Source: Streptomyces sp. GS7 (GTDB taxonomy: Bacteria > Actinomycetota > Actinomycetes > Streptomycetales > Streptomycetaceae). From it: a DNA stretch of 64,000 nt. Location of the stretch: assembly GCF_009834125.1 (NCBI RefSeq), contig NZ_CP047146.1, positions 2,597,501-2,661,500 of the forward strand, in the 5' to 3' direction. Shown in pieces: positions 1 to 7,759 of the stretch. The position numbers were made by a program, and so were the translations under genes. Each line of letters begins with the position of its first letter. Within the stretch, counting starts at the first letter, position 1. The notes beneath the pieces were generated by a model that did not search any database, was not told the origin of the DNA, and worked only from the letters and a program-made list of their open reading frames with translations.

Positions 1-652
1 CCACCGTCACCGCCGCGGTGACACCCACCGCGGCGACCACCGCGGCGCCCACCGGCCGGGTCAGCCCGGCCAGCGACGCCAGCACGCCCGCCCACACCCA
101 GCGGCCGGTCAGCACGCAGTACACGCCCCAGGCCGCGAGCGCGGTGAACAGCGACTCCGAGTACGCCATCGACTGCACGATCCCGACCGGCAGCGCGGCC
201 CACAGCGCGGCCAGTGCCACCCCGGCCCGCGGTCCGTGCAGCCGCTCCCCGGTCGCGTACAGCGCCCAGGCCGCCGCCAGCGAGGTCAGCCACGCCACCG
301 CCATCCCGGCGTCCGCCGCGGACAGCGGGGTGATCGCCGACAGGCCCCGCTCCAGCCAGGGCAGCAGCGGGAAGAAGGCGAGGTCGGAGTGCACGGCGCC
401 GTTGGCCAGGTGGACGGTGTGGCCGTAGCCCTGCTCGGCGATCCCGGTGTACCAGAGGGAGTCCCAGCGGGCGGTCAGCAGGGTGTGCCAGTCCTTGCCG
501 TTGGCGGCCGACCAGACCATGAGCACGGCCAGGCCCAGCAGCCGGACCGCCGCGTACGCCGCCAGCCCGGGGGCGGCACGGCGCAGCGCGGCCCGGACGG
601 CGGGCGGGCACAGCGTGCGGCCGGGGGCGGCGGTCGAGGCAAGATCGTTCAT
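1..652 (-). CDS. PIG-V/GT-C-like membrane mannosyltransferase, partial (C-terminus outside window)
   Basis: Reading leftward from an ATG at 650-652, an open frame continues past the left edge, giving at least 217 residues. The visible part is strongly hydrophobic with several membrane segments (about residues 27-50, 96-125, 140-165, 180-215). Two short motifs resemble the lumenal loop of PIG-V-type mannosyltransferases: RWDSLWY near residues 62-68 and SDLAFFPLLP near 89-98. Such GT-C proteins transfer sugars from polyprenyl-phosphate donors at the outer face of the membrane. Actinobacterial members are mostly of unknown substrate. It is divergent from the MFS gene at 878, with about 225 bases between. 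The family call is from motif recognition only. Confidence 0.7.
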   Translation of the reverse strand, partial: MNDLASTAAPGRTLCPPAVRAALRRAAPGLAAYAAVRLLGLAVLMVWSAANGKDWHTLLTARWDSLWYTGIAEQGYGHTVHLANGAVHSDLAFFPLLPWLERGLSAITPLSAADAGMAVAWLTSLAAAWALYATGERLHGPRAGVALAALWAALPVGIVQSMAYSESLFTALAAWGVYCVLTGRWVWAGVLASLAGLTRPVGAAVVAAVGVTAAVTV

Positions 653-877
653 CGGGACGATTATCCAGGTGGCGAAAGTGGGCCCGACCCGGGCGGGTCG
701 CGCAACGTCAGGGGCTGCGAGGAGCGTCTCACCGTGAGGTGGGCCACGCGGGCCCCAGGTGGACTCGCGTAGTCTGACGTCTCCACTCGCCCGTGCCACC
801 GGTTTCCCCGGGGCGCCTTCGTGCCCCGGTCCGTGGCCGCGAGCGCATGACGGCGAGCGCATGACAGGAGGTACTGG

Positions 878-2521
878 ATGTCAGGGACGACCGCGTCCGG
901 CAGGGGGCGGACGGGGGGAGTTCCCCGGCACACAGGCGGCGGCGTGAACCGCTGGACCGTGCTGACCGTGCTCTGCGTCAGCCTGGTCTTCGTCGCGCTG
1001 GACACCACGATCCTGTACGTGGCGGTGCCCTCCGTCACCGAGGACCTGCGGCCCGGACCGGTGGAGCTGCTCTGGATCGTCGACATCTACCCGCTGATCG
1101 CGGCGTCGCTGCTGATCCTCTTCGGCACGCTCGGCGACCGCGTCGGCCGGCGCCGCATCCTGCTCCTCGGTTACGGCCTCTTCGGACTGGCCTCGGCAGC
1201 CGCCGCGCTCGCGCCCAATCCGCAGATCCTGATGACGGCCCGCGCGCTGCTCGGCATCGGCGGCGCGATGATCATGCCCGCGACGCTGTCGATTCTGCGC
1301 CAGGTCTTCCCCGACCGGCGGGAGCGCGCGGTCGCCATCGGCGTCTGGAGCGCGGTGGCCGCGGTCGGCGCCGCGGTCGGCCCGGTGCTCGGCGGCTTCC
1401 TCGTCGAGAACTTCTGGTGGGGCTCGGTCTTCCTCATCAACATCCCGATGATGGCCGCGATGTTCCTGATAGGACGCTGGCTGCTGCCGGAGTCGCGGGG
1501 CGAGCGCAACGGCCCCTGGGACGTGGTCGGCGCGGTCGTCGCGGCCCTCGGCGTGCTGGGCATCGTGCTGGGCGTCAAGCGGCTGGGCAGCGGTGCGCCC
1601 GTGGTGGGCCCGACCACCCTGCTCCCGATCGCCCTCGGCACCCTGCTGCTGATCCTCTTCGTGCGCCGCCAGCGCCGCCGGGAGCATCCGCTGATCGACA
1701 TGCGGCTGTTCGCCCGGCCCGCGTTCGGCACCTCCATCGGCTGCATCGTGCTGGCCATGCTCGCCCTTGTCGGGCTCCAGCTGATCGCCGTCCAGTACCT
1801 CCAACTCGTCCTGGGGCTGAGCCCGCTGGAGACCGGCCTGCGGATGCTGCCGCTGGTCTTCTCCGCGATGGCCGCCGGGCTCACCGGCTCGAAGCTGCTC
1901 CAGGCGCTCGGCCCGCGGGCGATGGTCGCCGGCGGCTTCACGCTGACCGCGACCGCGGTGCTGACGCTGACCGCGCTGGGCAGCCAGGACCGCTTCTGGC
2001 AGCTGGCGCTCGGCTTCGTCCTGCTCGGCTTCGGCTTCCAGTCGACGCTGTTCGGCGCGTACGAGTCGATGCTGAGCGAGGCCCCCGCCGAGCAGTCGGG
2101 CGGTGCCGCGGCGCTCGGCGAGACCGCCTACCAGCTCGGTGCCGGGATCGGCGTCGCACTGCTCGGCAGTGTCATGAACGCCGCGTACGCACCGGGCCTG
2201 GACCGGGTCGACGGCGTCAGCGCCAAGGCGTCCCACTCGGCGTCGCATTCGCTCGGCGAGGCGTACAAGGTCGCGGCCGGACTGGGCGAGCACGCCCGGC
2301 ACGCGCTGCGGCTGGCCGCCCGGGACTCCTTCATCCAGGGGCTGCGGGTCACCCTCGTCGCCAGCGCCCTGCTGCTGCTCGTCGGCGCGGGGATCGCGCT
2401 GCGGCTGCCGCGCCGGGCCGCGGAGTCCACCGAACGGGCAGAGGGCGAGACCGCCGCCGGCGAGGGTGCGCCGGCCGCCGGGCGCGAGGGTGCGCCGGCC
2501 CCGGCGAGCACCGGCCGCTGA
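878..2521 (+). CDS. MFS drug:H+ antiporter, DHA2 (14-TM) family
   Basis: 547 residues. The ATG at 878 is preceded by AGGAGG at 866-871 with a spacing of six bases, which fixes the start. Family signatures are clear: LDTTI at residues 41-45 in the first membrane helix, the cytoplasmic-loop motif GDRVGRRR at 86-93, and a motif-C-like stretch (AAVGPVLGGFLVE) in the fifth helix. The length and helix count fit the 14-helix EmrB/QacA group, which exports drugs, dyes or endogenous metabolites using the proton gradient. The C-terminal 40 residues are a disordered Ala/Glu/Gly tail encoded by imperfect GC-rich repeats. No regulator gene adjoins it, so the substrate cannot be inferred. Confidence 0.9.
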   Translation: MSGTTASGRGRTGGVPRHTGGGVNRWTVLTVLCVSLVFVALDTTILYVAVPSVTEDLRPGPVELLWIVDIYPLIAASLLILFGTLGDRVGRRRILLLGYGLFGLASAAAALAPNPQILMTARALLGIGGAMIMPATLSILRQVFPDRRERAVAIGVWSAVAAVGAAVGPVLGGFLVENFWWGSVFLINIPMMAAMFLIGRWLLPESRGERNGPWDVVGAVVAALGVLGIVLGVKRLGSGAPVVGPTTLLPIALGTLLLILFVRRQRRREHPLIDMRLFARPAFGTSIGCIVLAMLALVGLQLIAVQYLQLVLGLSPLETGLRMLPLVFSAMAAGLTGSKLLQALGPRAMVAGGFTLTATAVLTLTALGSQDRFWQLALGFVLLGFGFQSTLFGAYESMLSEAPAEQSGGAAALGETAYQLGAGIGVALLGSVMNAAYAPGLDRVDGVSAKASHSASHSLGEAYKVAAGLGEHARHALRLAARDSFIQGLRVTLVASALLLLVGAGIALRLPRRAAESTERAEGETAAGEGAPAAGREGAPAPASTGR

Positions 2522-2607
2522 GGTCCGGCCGCCGCCGCGGCACGTCCCGCCGCGCGGCGGTGACCCTTGCCCGCGCGGCGCCCGGGGCCGTACCGTCGGA
2601 CGCGCGT

Positions 2608-2624
2608 AACTACCACTGCTAGTT
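2608..2624. promoter_or_regulatory. 17-bp palindrome, copy 1 of 3 (putative TetR operator)
   Basis: AACTACCACTGCTAGTT lies 29 bp before the gcdH start. The arms AACTACCA and TGCTAGTT match at 7 of 8 positions around a central C. Near-identical sites occur at 56689-56705 and 60158-60174, each upstream of a catabolic dehydrogenase gene. The local AT-richness and spacing to the start suit a repressor site overlapping the promoter. Confidence 0.7.
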
Positions 2625-2653
2625 TTTCGCGCGAACCCGCCGGAGGCCCCGCC

Positions 2654-3847
2654 ATGTCCGCAACGCCGACCTCGCTTCCGCCGTTCGACCCGGGCGACCC
2701 CCTGGGCATCGACGATCTGCTCACCGACGAGGACCGCGCGGTCCGCGCCACCGTCCGCCGGTGGGCCGCCGACCGCGTACTGCCGCAGATCGCCGACTGG
2801 TACGAGCGCGGCGAACTCCCCGGCATCCGCGAACTCGCCCGCGAACTCGGCTCGATCGGCGCCCTCGGCATGTCGCTGACCGGATACGGCTGCGCCGGCG
2901 CCTCCCACGTCCAGTACGGGCTCGCCTGCCTGGAACTGGAGGCCGCCGACTCCGGTATCCGCTCGCTGGTCTCCGTCCAGGGCTCGCTGGCCATGTACGC
3001 CATCTGGCGCTTCGGCTCCGAGGAGCAGAAGCAGCGCTGGCTGCCGGGGATGGCCTCCGGCGAGATCATCGGCTGCTTCGGGCTGACCGAGCCGGACCAC
3101 GGCTCCGACCCGGCGAGCATGCGGACCTACGCCAGGCGCGAGGGGTCCGACTGGGTGCTGACCGGGCGCAAGATGTGGATCACCAACGGGTCGGTGGCCG
3201 GTGTCGCGGTGGTCTGGGCGAGGACCGACGACGGCATCCGCGGCTTCGCGGTACCGACCGACAGCCCGGGGTTCTCCGCCCCCGAGATCAAGCACAAGTG
3301 GTCGCTGCGCGCCTCGGTCACCAGCGAACTGGTCCTGGACGAGGTACGGCTGCCCGCCGACGCGATGCTGCCCGACGCCGCCGGGCTGGGCGCCCCGCTG
3401 CGGTGCCTGAGCCACGCCCGCTACGGGATCGTCTGGGGTGCGATGGGGGCGGCGCGCAGCTGCTTCGAGACGGCCCTCGACTACGCGCGCACCCGCGAGC
3501 AGTTCGGCCGGCCCATCGGCGGCTTCCAGCTCACCCAGGCCAAGTTGGCGGACATGGCGCTGGAACTCCACAAAGGGGTGCTGCTCGCCCACCACTTGGG
3601 GCGGCGCTTCGACGCCGGGAAGCTGCGCCCCGAGCAGATCAGCTTCGGCAAGCTCAACAACGTCCGGGAGGCGATCGAGATCTGCCGTACGTCCCGGACC
3701 ATCCTCGGCGCCAACGGGATCTCGCTCGAATACCCCGTCATGCGGCATGCCACGAACCTGGAGTCGGTGCTCACCTACGAGGGCACCGCGGAGATGCACC
3801 AGCTGGTGCTGGGCAAGGCGCTCACCGGGCTCGACGCCTTCCGGTGA
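2654..3847 (+). CDS. gcdH: Acyl-CoA dehydrogenase, glutaryl-CoA dehydrogenase type
   Basis: 397 residues. The ATG at 2654 has CGGAGG at 2641-2646 as ribosome site; longer upstream starts lack one and would cover the operator. The enzyme is a FAD-dependent acyl-CoA dehydrogenase. The flavin-binding segment CFGLTEPDHGSDP, the KMWITNGS loop and the C-terminal LTYEGT with catalytic base Glu376 are all present. The N-terminal FDPGDPLGIDDLLT and the SVQGSLAMYAI segment are typical of glutaryl-CoA dehydrogenase, which oxidises and decarboxylates glutaryl-CoA to crotonyl-CoA in lysine and tryptophan breakdown. The call rests on these family hallmarks; a related short-chain acyl-CoA dehydrogenase is the alternative. 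A 17-bp palindrome shared with two other catabolic genes precedes it. Confidence 0.85.
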   Translation: MSATPTSLPPFDPGDPLGIDDLLTDEDRAVRATVRRWAADRVLPQIADWYERGELPGIRELARELGSIGALGMSLTGYGCAGASHVQYGLACLELEAADSGIRSLVSVQGSLAMYAIWRFGSEEQKQRWLPGMASGEIIGCFGLTEPDHGSDPASMRTYARREGSDWVLTGRKMWITNGSVAGVAVVWARTDDGIRGFAVPTDSPGFSAPEIKHKWSLRASVTSELVLDEVRLPADAMLPDAAGLGAPLRCLSHARYGIVWGAMGAARSCFETALDYARTREQFGRPIGGFQLTQAKLADMALELHKGVLLAHHLGRRFDAGKLRPEQISFGKLNNVREAIEICRTSRTILGANGISLEYPVMRHATNLESVLTYEGTAEMHQLVLGKALTGLDAFR

Positions 3848-3940
3848 GCGGCCCTGCCGCTGCTCGCGGGTACCGCCCTTGCCGGGGACGGTGCCGCGGG
3901 CGCCCGGCGCCCGGGCCCCCGGCCGAAACCCCCACGCCGG

Positions 3941-4390
3941 TCAACTCTGGTTGAAGAAGCCGCCGTTGCGGTGCGCGCGGGACTCGCCGGAGACCACCTT
4001 GTAGTCGGCGGGGGTCAGCAGGAACACCCGGGTCGCGACCCGCTCGATGGAGCCGCGCAGGCCGAACGTCAGGCCGGCGGCGAAGTCGACCACGCGCTTG
4101 GCGTCGGCGGGCTCCATGGCCGTCAGGTTGACGATCACCGGGACGCCGTCCCGGAAGAGCTCGCCGATGTTGCGGGCGTCCCGGAAGGAGGCCGGGGTGA
4201 CCGTGGCGATGCGGGTGCCCTGGTCCTGGGCGGCCTCGTCGGCCACCCGGACCCGGGGGTCGGTCACCCAGGGGCTGCCACCCGAGTCCGCGGACTCGGG
4301 TCCCTCGGCGTAGTCGTCGTCGTAGTAGCGCTCGTCATCGTTGTCGTCCACGAGGCCAAGCCAGGCACTCGCCTTGCGCACCGATCCCAT
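3941..4390 (-). CDS. sepF2: SepF-like cell division protein (stand-alone paralogue)
   Basis: 149 residues. The ATG at 4390 follows AGAGGAGG (4397-4404 on the other strand), a near-perfect ribosome site. The N-terminus [16 protein letters not shown] resembles the membrane-binding amphipathic start of SepF proteins. An acidic Tyr/Asp linker follows, then the DUF552 core ([19 protein letters not shown], then FAAGLTFGL). It ends in GGFFNQS, as SepF proteins do. SepF tethers FtsZ to the membrane. Streptomyces carry three homologues; the one in the division cluster is SepF1, and this gene is isolated beside gcdH, as I recall for SepF2 of S. coelicolor. Whether it is SepF2 or SepF3 is inferred from remembered synteny only. 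Confidence 0.85.
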   Translation of the reverse strand: MGSVRKASAWLGLVDDNDDERYYDDDYAEGPESADSGGSPWVTDPRVRVADEAAQDQGTRIATVTPASFRDARNIGELFRDGVPVIVNLTAMEPADAKRVVDFAAGLTFGLRGSIERVATRVFLLTPADYKVVSGESRAHRNGGFFNQS

Positions 4391-4841
4391 TGACGCCTCC
4401 TCTCACCCGCGGTGTCTGTGTTCTGTCCGCCCCTATCGTCGTTCATGAGGCCGAGTGTGTGCCAAGTGGATAGCCGCCGCACGGGGGGTTCGTGACATAT
4501 CTGGTGCAAAGAGGGTGGTGCACCGTCAGGTTGCGTGCCCCGGTGGTGAACTGACAGTACGACGGGGGTCACGGTCGGTACCAGTCCGCAGATGTCGGCA
4601 GGTGGCCGGTGTCGACAGGTTCGGATCCGCGGGGAGCGCGCGGGCGGGCCCAGGGCATATGTCGTCGGTCTTGGCCGCAGGTCTGGGTAAGCCCGATGAT
4701 CGGGTGACTGACCCAGAGGAGTGTCGTTGACGCCGCGGCGGAAACCGCTCCGCTCGTCGACGCGGACCGGGTGGGAGTGCCGGGGCGCCGGGCGTACCGG
4801 CCCACGGGGGCGGGCGGTCCGGCGGCCGCCCGCCCCCGTCG
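4391..4841. other. Intergenic region, no convincing gene
   Basis: About 450 bases between the SepF-like start and the end of the ABC binding-protein gene. It must hold the leftward promoter of the SepF-like gene. A small hairpin (CCCGAT-G-ATCGGG) lies near 4692-4704. A TTG at 4727 with a good ribosome-site-like GAGGAG could start a 45-residue basic peptide, but that frame runs through the terminator at 4804-4839, so I do not call it. Confidence 0.5.
4804..4839. terminator. Rho-independent-type hairpin after the leftward binding-protein gene
   Basis: A perfect 14-bp GC-rich stem (4804-4817 with 4826-4839) around an 8-base loop, lying two bases beyond the stop of the leftward binding-protein gene at 4842. 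There is no U-tract, as is usual in streptomycetes. Confidence 0.75.
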
Positions 4842-5846
4842 TCAGCGGAGCTCCGGCGGGCTGATCCGCGAGGTGGCGATGGCCGAGGGGGCGGTGCCCC
4901 ACTTCTCCAGGATCCGGTCGTAGGTCCCGTCCTCCTTGAGGCGGTTGACCGCGGCCTGGAAGGCGGGTGCCAGCGGTGTCCCCTTCTTGAAGGCGAAGCC
5001 GACGTCCAGGCGCCGGAACTCGTTGAGGAACCTCAGTCCCGGCTGTTGCTTCACGGCGTAGCGCAGCCCGTTGACGGTGCTCATCACCACGTCGCTGCGG
5101 CCCTGCCGGAGCGAGATCCACAGCGCGCCCTGCTCCGCGAAGGTCGTGACGACGTACGGCTTCTTCCCGGCGTCCTTGCAGCGGTGTGCGTTCTCCGCCA
5201 GCGTGGCCTCGAAGGTGGTGCCGGCGCCGGTGGCGACGGTCAGGCCGCACAGCCGGGTCAGTGCGGTGATCTTCTTCAGCGGGCTGTCGGCGCGGACCGC
5301 GAAGCCCTGGCCGTCGTCGACGTAGGTGACGAAGTCGATGGTCCTGCGGCGTTCGTCGGTGACGCCGAAGTTGCCGGTGCCCACGTCGTACTTGCCGCTG
5401 CCCAGGGCCGGGAGGATCGCCTCGAAGCTCGCCACCTCGCGGTGGAGCCGGATGCCGAGGACCCTGCCGACCGCGTCCGCGAAGTCGATGTCCTGGCCGG
5501 CCAGGGTCGTGCCGTCGGGCAGGTAGGTGGCGCCGGGTGGGCTGCCGACGGCGGCGGCGAGGGAGAGGGCGCCGCGGGCGCGGACGCCGGCGGGCAGCAG
5601 CCGTGCCGCGGCCGGGTCCTTGTGGACCGCGGAGACCACGTCCGCGGTGGGGATGCGGGCGTCGGCGGCGGCCGGTCCGGCGTCCCTGGCACCGGACGCC
5701 GCACCGCCCGTACCGCAGGCGGTGAGCGACAGCACCGCGGCCGCCAGCAGGGCTGCGGTACGGGACGGGAGGATGGGGGTCCCCCTGTTCGAGCGAAGCC
5801 GGGAGTGGAGGAGGGGCCGGCGGGCCCGGCGGCTGCGGGTGGTCAT
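4842..5846 (-). CDS. ABC transporter substrate-binding lipoprotein, amino-acid type (SBP 1)
   Basis: 334 residues. A lipoprotein signal peptide ends in the lipobox LTAC with Cys44. The family-3 solute-binding fold follows, with DIDFADAVGRVLGI, DVGTGNFGVTDERR and the terminal LEKWGTAPSAIATSRISPP. Such proteins deliver amino acids or related amines to an ABC permease. The start ATG overlaps the stop of the upstream GNAT remnant as ATGA, so the two are one leftward unit. The n-region of the signal peptide is unusually long: residues about 12-25 are encoded by a dispersed repeat (5771-5811) inserted in frame. Its C-terminus matches that of the second binding protein at 11433 (both end ATSRxxPPxL), so both probably serve the divergent transporter. 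Confidence 0.88.
   Translation of the reverse strand: MTTRSRRARRPLLHSRLRSNRGTPILPSRTAALLAAAVLSLTACGTGGAASGARDAGPAAADARIPTADVVSAVHKDPAAARLLPAGVRARGALSLAAAVGSPPGATYLPDGTTLAGQDIDFADAVGRVLGIRLHREVASFEAILPALGSGKYDVGTGNFGVTDERRRTIDFVTYVDDGQGFAVRADSPLKKITALTRLCGLTVATGAGTTFEATLAENAHRCKDAGKKPYVVTTFAEQGALWISLRQGRSDVVMSTVNGLRYAVKQQPGLRFLNEFRRLDVGFAFKKGTPLAPAFQAAVNRLKEDGTYDRILEKWGTAPSAIATSRISPPELR
5771..5811. repeat. Dispersed repeat, family A, copy 1 (inside SBP 1)
   Basis: The segment contains GGGGGTCCCCCTGTTCGAGC followed by GAAGCCGGGAGTGGAGGAGG. Its core (CCTGTTCGAGC, GAAGCCG) is shared with copies at 44005-44045 and 55811-55854. It keeps the reading frame of the binding-protein gene and adds about 13 residues to the signal peptide. 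Confidence 0.7.
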
Positions 5847-6084
5847 GGTCGGGGGATCTCCAGATGCTTCTCGAACGGCAGCGGGCCGATCGACTCCGGT
5901 GCCGCGGTGAGGTCGAACAGCGGGCGGTAACCGGCGGCGGGATAGAGGCCCTTGGCCTCGGGCTGGCGGGGGCCGGTGGTCAGGTGGACGCGGGTGCAGC
6001 CGCGGTCGGCGGCGTGCCGCTCCAGGGCGTCCAGGACGCGCCGGGCCAGTCCGCGCCGGCGGTGCGCGGAGTGGGTCCAGATCC

Positions 6085-6114
6085 TCCCCCGGACTTCGTC
6101 CGGGGGTACCCCCA
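6085..6114. repeat. Dispersed palindromic repeat, family B, copy 1 (inside GNAT remnant)
   Basis: CTCCCCCGGACTTCGTCC followed by GGGGGTACCCCCAT. It forms a hairpin (CCCCCGGAC/GTCCGGGGG) with a TT loop, then a GGGGGTACCCCC palindrome. It lies between the codons for TAE and RIWTHS of the acetyltransferase. Confidence 0.7.
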
Positions 6115-6255
6115 TGCGTTCGGCGGTGTCGGGGTCGTAGCGGCGGCGCCCCCGGGCGGGGCGAACTCCTCGGCCGGGTACTCCAGGCTCAGGTCGACGG
6201 GCTTGTCGTAGCGGGTGCTGTACTCGTGGGTGAGCCCGTCCAGCAGGGGGCGGGC

Positions 6256-6290
6256 TGGGGGGTCCCCCCGGCCGCAGGCCGGGGGAGGGT
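6256..6290. repeat. Dispersed palindromic repeat, family B, copy 2 (inside GNAT remnant)
   Basis: TGGGGGGTCCCCCCGGCCGC followed by AGGCCGGGGGAGGGT. It combines a GGGGGGTCCCCCC palindrome and a CCCCCGGCC/GGCCGGGGG hairpin, the same layout as the copy at 6085 in inverse order. It lies in the N-terminal coding part of the GNAT remnant. Confidence 0.7.
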
Positions 6291-6354
6291 CGGTGACGGT
6301 GGTGTGACGGATCGTCAGGCAGGCCGCGTGCGGCGGCCGTGGCGCGGCGGTCAT

Positions 6355-6901
6355 CGAGTCGCCTCCGTGTCCAGTGGCGCCGCTCGACGGCGTACGAGCG
6401 CGCCGGGGAAGGGAAGTTACGGGACGGGCGAAACCGAGAACAGAGTGCGGGGGCGGGACGGGGCAACGGGGCGGAGCGAGGGGAGGGGTGCGCCCTACGA
6501 GGGCGCGGGGTGTGAAGGCGCGCGGCGGGAAGGGGGGTCCGGACCGGCCGGGAGGGCCGCGGGGACCGGGAGAACCGCGAAACGGCCCGGCCTGGGGCGG
6601 CGGGCTTCAGGGCAGGGGATCAGCTCAACAGGACGCGGACCACACACGACCGAAGTCGATGTGGTCGCGGGTGACCAGCCGCTGCCATGGATGCATGGAA
6701 CCAAGTGGAACAGGCATCCGTTTCCGCGTCAACCGCCGAGTGATCCATCGCTCACCGTACGGACGGCGGGCCAACCACCCTTGACAGCGGGCCGTGTTCA
6801 CCCCATAGCCTCAAGGACCGGTCGTGCTGAGGGGCGCGGCCCGTTCCGCCCGTGTGAAGGCGCGCGACTCCCGTGATCGACAGCGTCCACGGAGCCTTCG
6901 C
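6355..6901. other. Divergent intergenic region of the ABC transport locus
   Basis: About 550 bases without a credible gene. The left part (6400-6630) is featureless GC-rich DNA. The right part is less GC-rich and holds an inverted repeat GGATGC (6689-6694) and GCATCC (6714-6719), with CCATGG and ATGCAT palindromes inside, a plausible operator. The promoter at 6781 follows. Confidence 0.5.
6781..6811 (+). promoter_or_regulatory. Probable promoter of the ABC transporter operon
   Basis: A perfect TTGACA at 6781-6786 is followed by CATAGC at 6804-6809 (17-base spacer) or TAGCCT at 6806-6811 (19-base spacer). It lies about 90 bases before the first permease start and fits a housekeeping-sigma promoter. 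Confidence 0.55.
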
Positions 6902-7759
6902 ATGTCTTCCGACACCCTCGACGCCCCCGCCGTGGCCCCGCCCGGCGCACCGGACGGTGCCGTACCGCGCATCGTGCCGCGGCGCCGCACCGGCCAGTGG
7001 GCGGCGGCCGTCCTCGTCCTCGCCCTGGCGGCCCTGGCCGTCACGTCCGTGGTCCGCAATCCCGCCTTCCAATGGGACGTGGTCGCCGACTACTTCCTGA
7101 CCGGCGCGGTGCTGCGCGGTCTGTGGCTCACCCTCTGGCTGACCGCCGTGGTGATGGTGCTCGGCTTCGCGCTGGGCACCCTGCTCGCGGTGCTGCGGCT
7201 GTCCGGCAACCCCGTGCTGCGCGGCGTCGCCCGCGGCTACGTCTGGCTGTTCCGGTCGATGCCGATCCTGGTGCAGCTGCTGTTCTGGTTCAACATCGGT
7301 GCGCTGTACCCGGTCGTCCTCGGCGTCCGCACGGTCGACCTGCTCGGCCCGGTCGCCGTCGCCGTCATCGGGCTCACCCTGCACGAGGCCGCGTACGCCG
7401 CCGAGGTCGTCCGCGGCGGCGTGCTGTCCGTCGACAAGGGGCAGGTGGAGGCCGCGCAGTCGCTGGGGCTCGGGCGCTGGCGGCGGCTGCGCCGGATCGT
7501 GCTGCCGCAGGCGATGCGGTCGATCGTGCCGCCGGCCGGGAACATGCTGATCGGCACGCTCAAGGGCACCTCGATCGTCAGCGTCATCGCGGTCCAGGAC
7601 CTGCTCTACTCCGTCCAGTTGGTCTACCACCGCACCTACGAGGTCGTCCCGCTGCTGCTGGTGGCGACCCTCTGGTACGTCCTCGTCACCTCCCTCCTCG
7701 GCGTCGGTCAGCACTACATCGAGCGGCACTACGCCCGCGGTGCGGCCGGTGTCCGGTGA
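6902..7759 (+). CDS. ABC transporter permease, polar amino acid family (permease 1)
   Basis: 285 residues. ATG 6902 has GGAG at 6891-6894; the frame is open further upstream but with no ribosome site. After a hydrophobic segment (about 32-50) come the HisM/HisQ-type permease helices. The EAA-loop motif that contacts the ATPase is present (EAAQSLGLGRWRRLRRIVLPQ, starting near residue 184), and the C-terminus YIERHYARGAA is typical of the family. It is the first gene of a five-gene rightward operon; its stop overlaps the next GTG start (GTGA at 7756). Permease 2 at 9644 is a clear paralogue, so the pair probably forms a heterodimeric channel. Confidence 0.9.
   Translation: MSSDTLDAPAVAPPGAPDGAVPRIVPRRRTGQWAAAVLVLALAALAVTSVVRNPAFQWDVVADYFLTGAVLRGLWLTLWLTAVVMVLGFALGTLLAVLRLSGNPVLRGVARGYVWLFRSMPILVQLLFWFNIGALYPVVLGVRTVDLLGPVAVAVIGLTLHEAAYAAEVVRGGVLSVDKGQVEAAQSLGLGRWRRLRRIVLPQAMRSIVPPAGNMLIGTLKGTSIVSVIAVQDLLYSVQLVYHRTYEVVPLLLVATLWYVLVTSLLGVGQHYIERHYARGAAGVR

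Larger units (their letters stand above)
5843..6354 (-). pseudogene. GNAT acetyltransferase remnant, frameshifted and repeat-disrupted
   Basis: Two reading frames together resemble one GNAT protein. From ATG 6354 the first frame gives the N-terminal part (LTIRHTTVTD, then LLDGLTHEYSTRYD and EYPAEEFAPPGG). The fold then continues in another frame with YDPDTAE, RIWTHSAHRRRGLARRVLDA (acetyl-CoA binding) and GYRPLFDLT, ending at 5843. Around 6150 the expected middle strand is missing and the frame changes, which suggests a deletion. Two palindromic repeats are inserted (6085-6114 and 6256-6290), adding GVPPDEVRGR-like and CGRGDPP-like residues. It is coupled to SBP 1 by an ATGA overlap. An intact relative would be about 160 residues. 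A sequencing error could explain the frame change but not the inserted repeats. Confidence 0.75.

Noticed and set aside
2446..2510. Repeated GCGAGGGTGCGCCGGCC units at the end of the MFS gene
   Set aside because: Only two copies encoding a disordered tail; ordinary codon-level repetition.
881..3799. A 972-residue leftward open frame opposite the MFS and gcdH genes
   Set aside because: Its composition is Gly/Arg/Asp-rich with no domains and it lies exactly opposite two clear genes; it is the mirror of high-GC codon bias.
4455..4730. A 91-residue rightward ORF in the gap after the SepF-like gene
   Set aside because: No ribosome site or domain; the gap shows only non-coding features.
4727..4864. 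A TTG-initiated 45-residue basic ORF with a good upstream GAGGAG
   Set aside because: It runs through a 14-bp terminator stem and into the end of the opposite-strand binding-protein gene, and has no recognisable domain.
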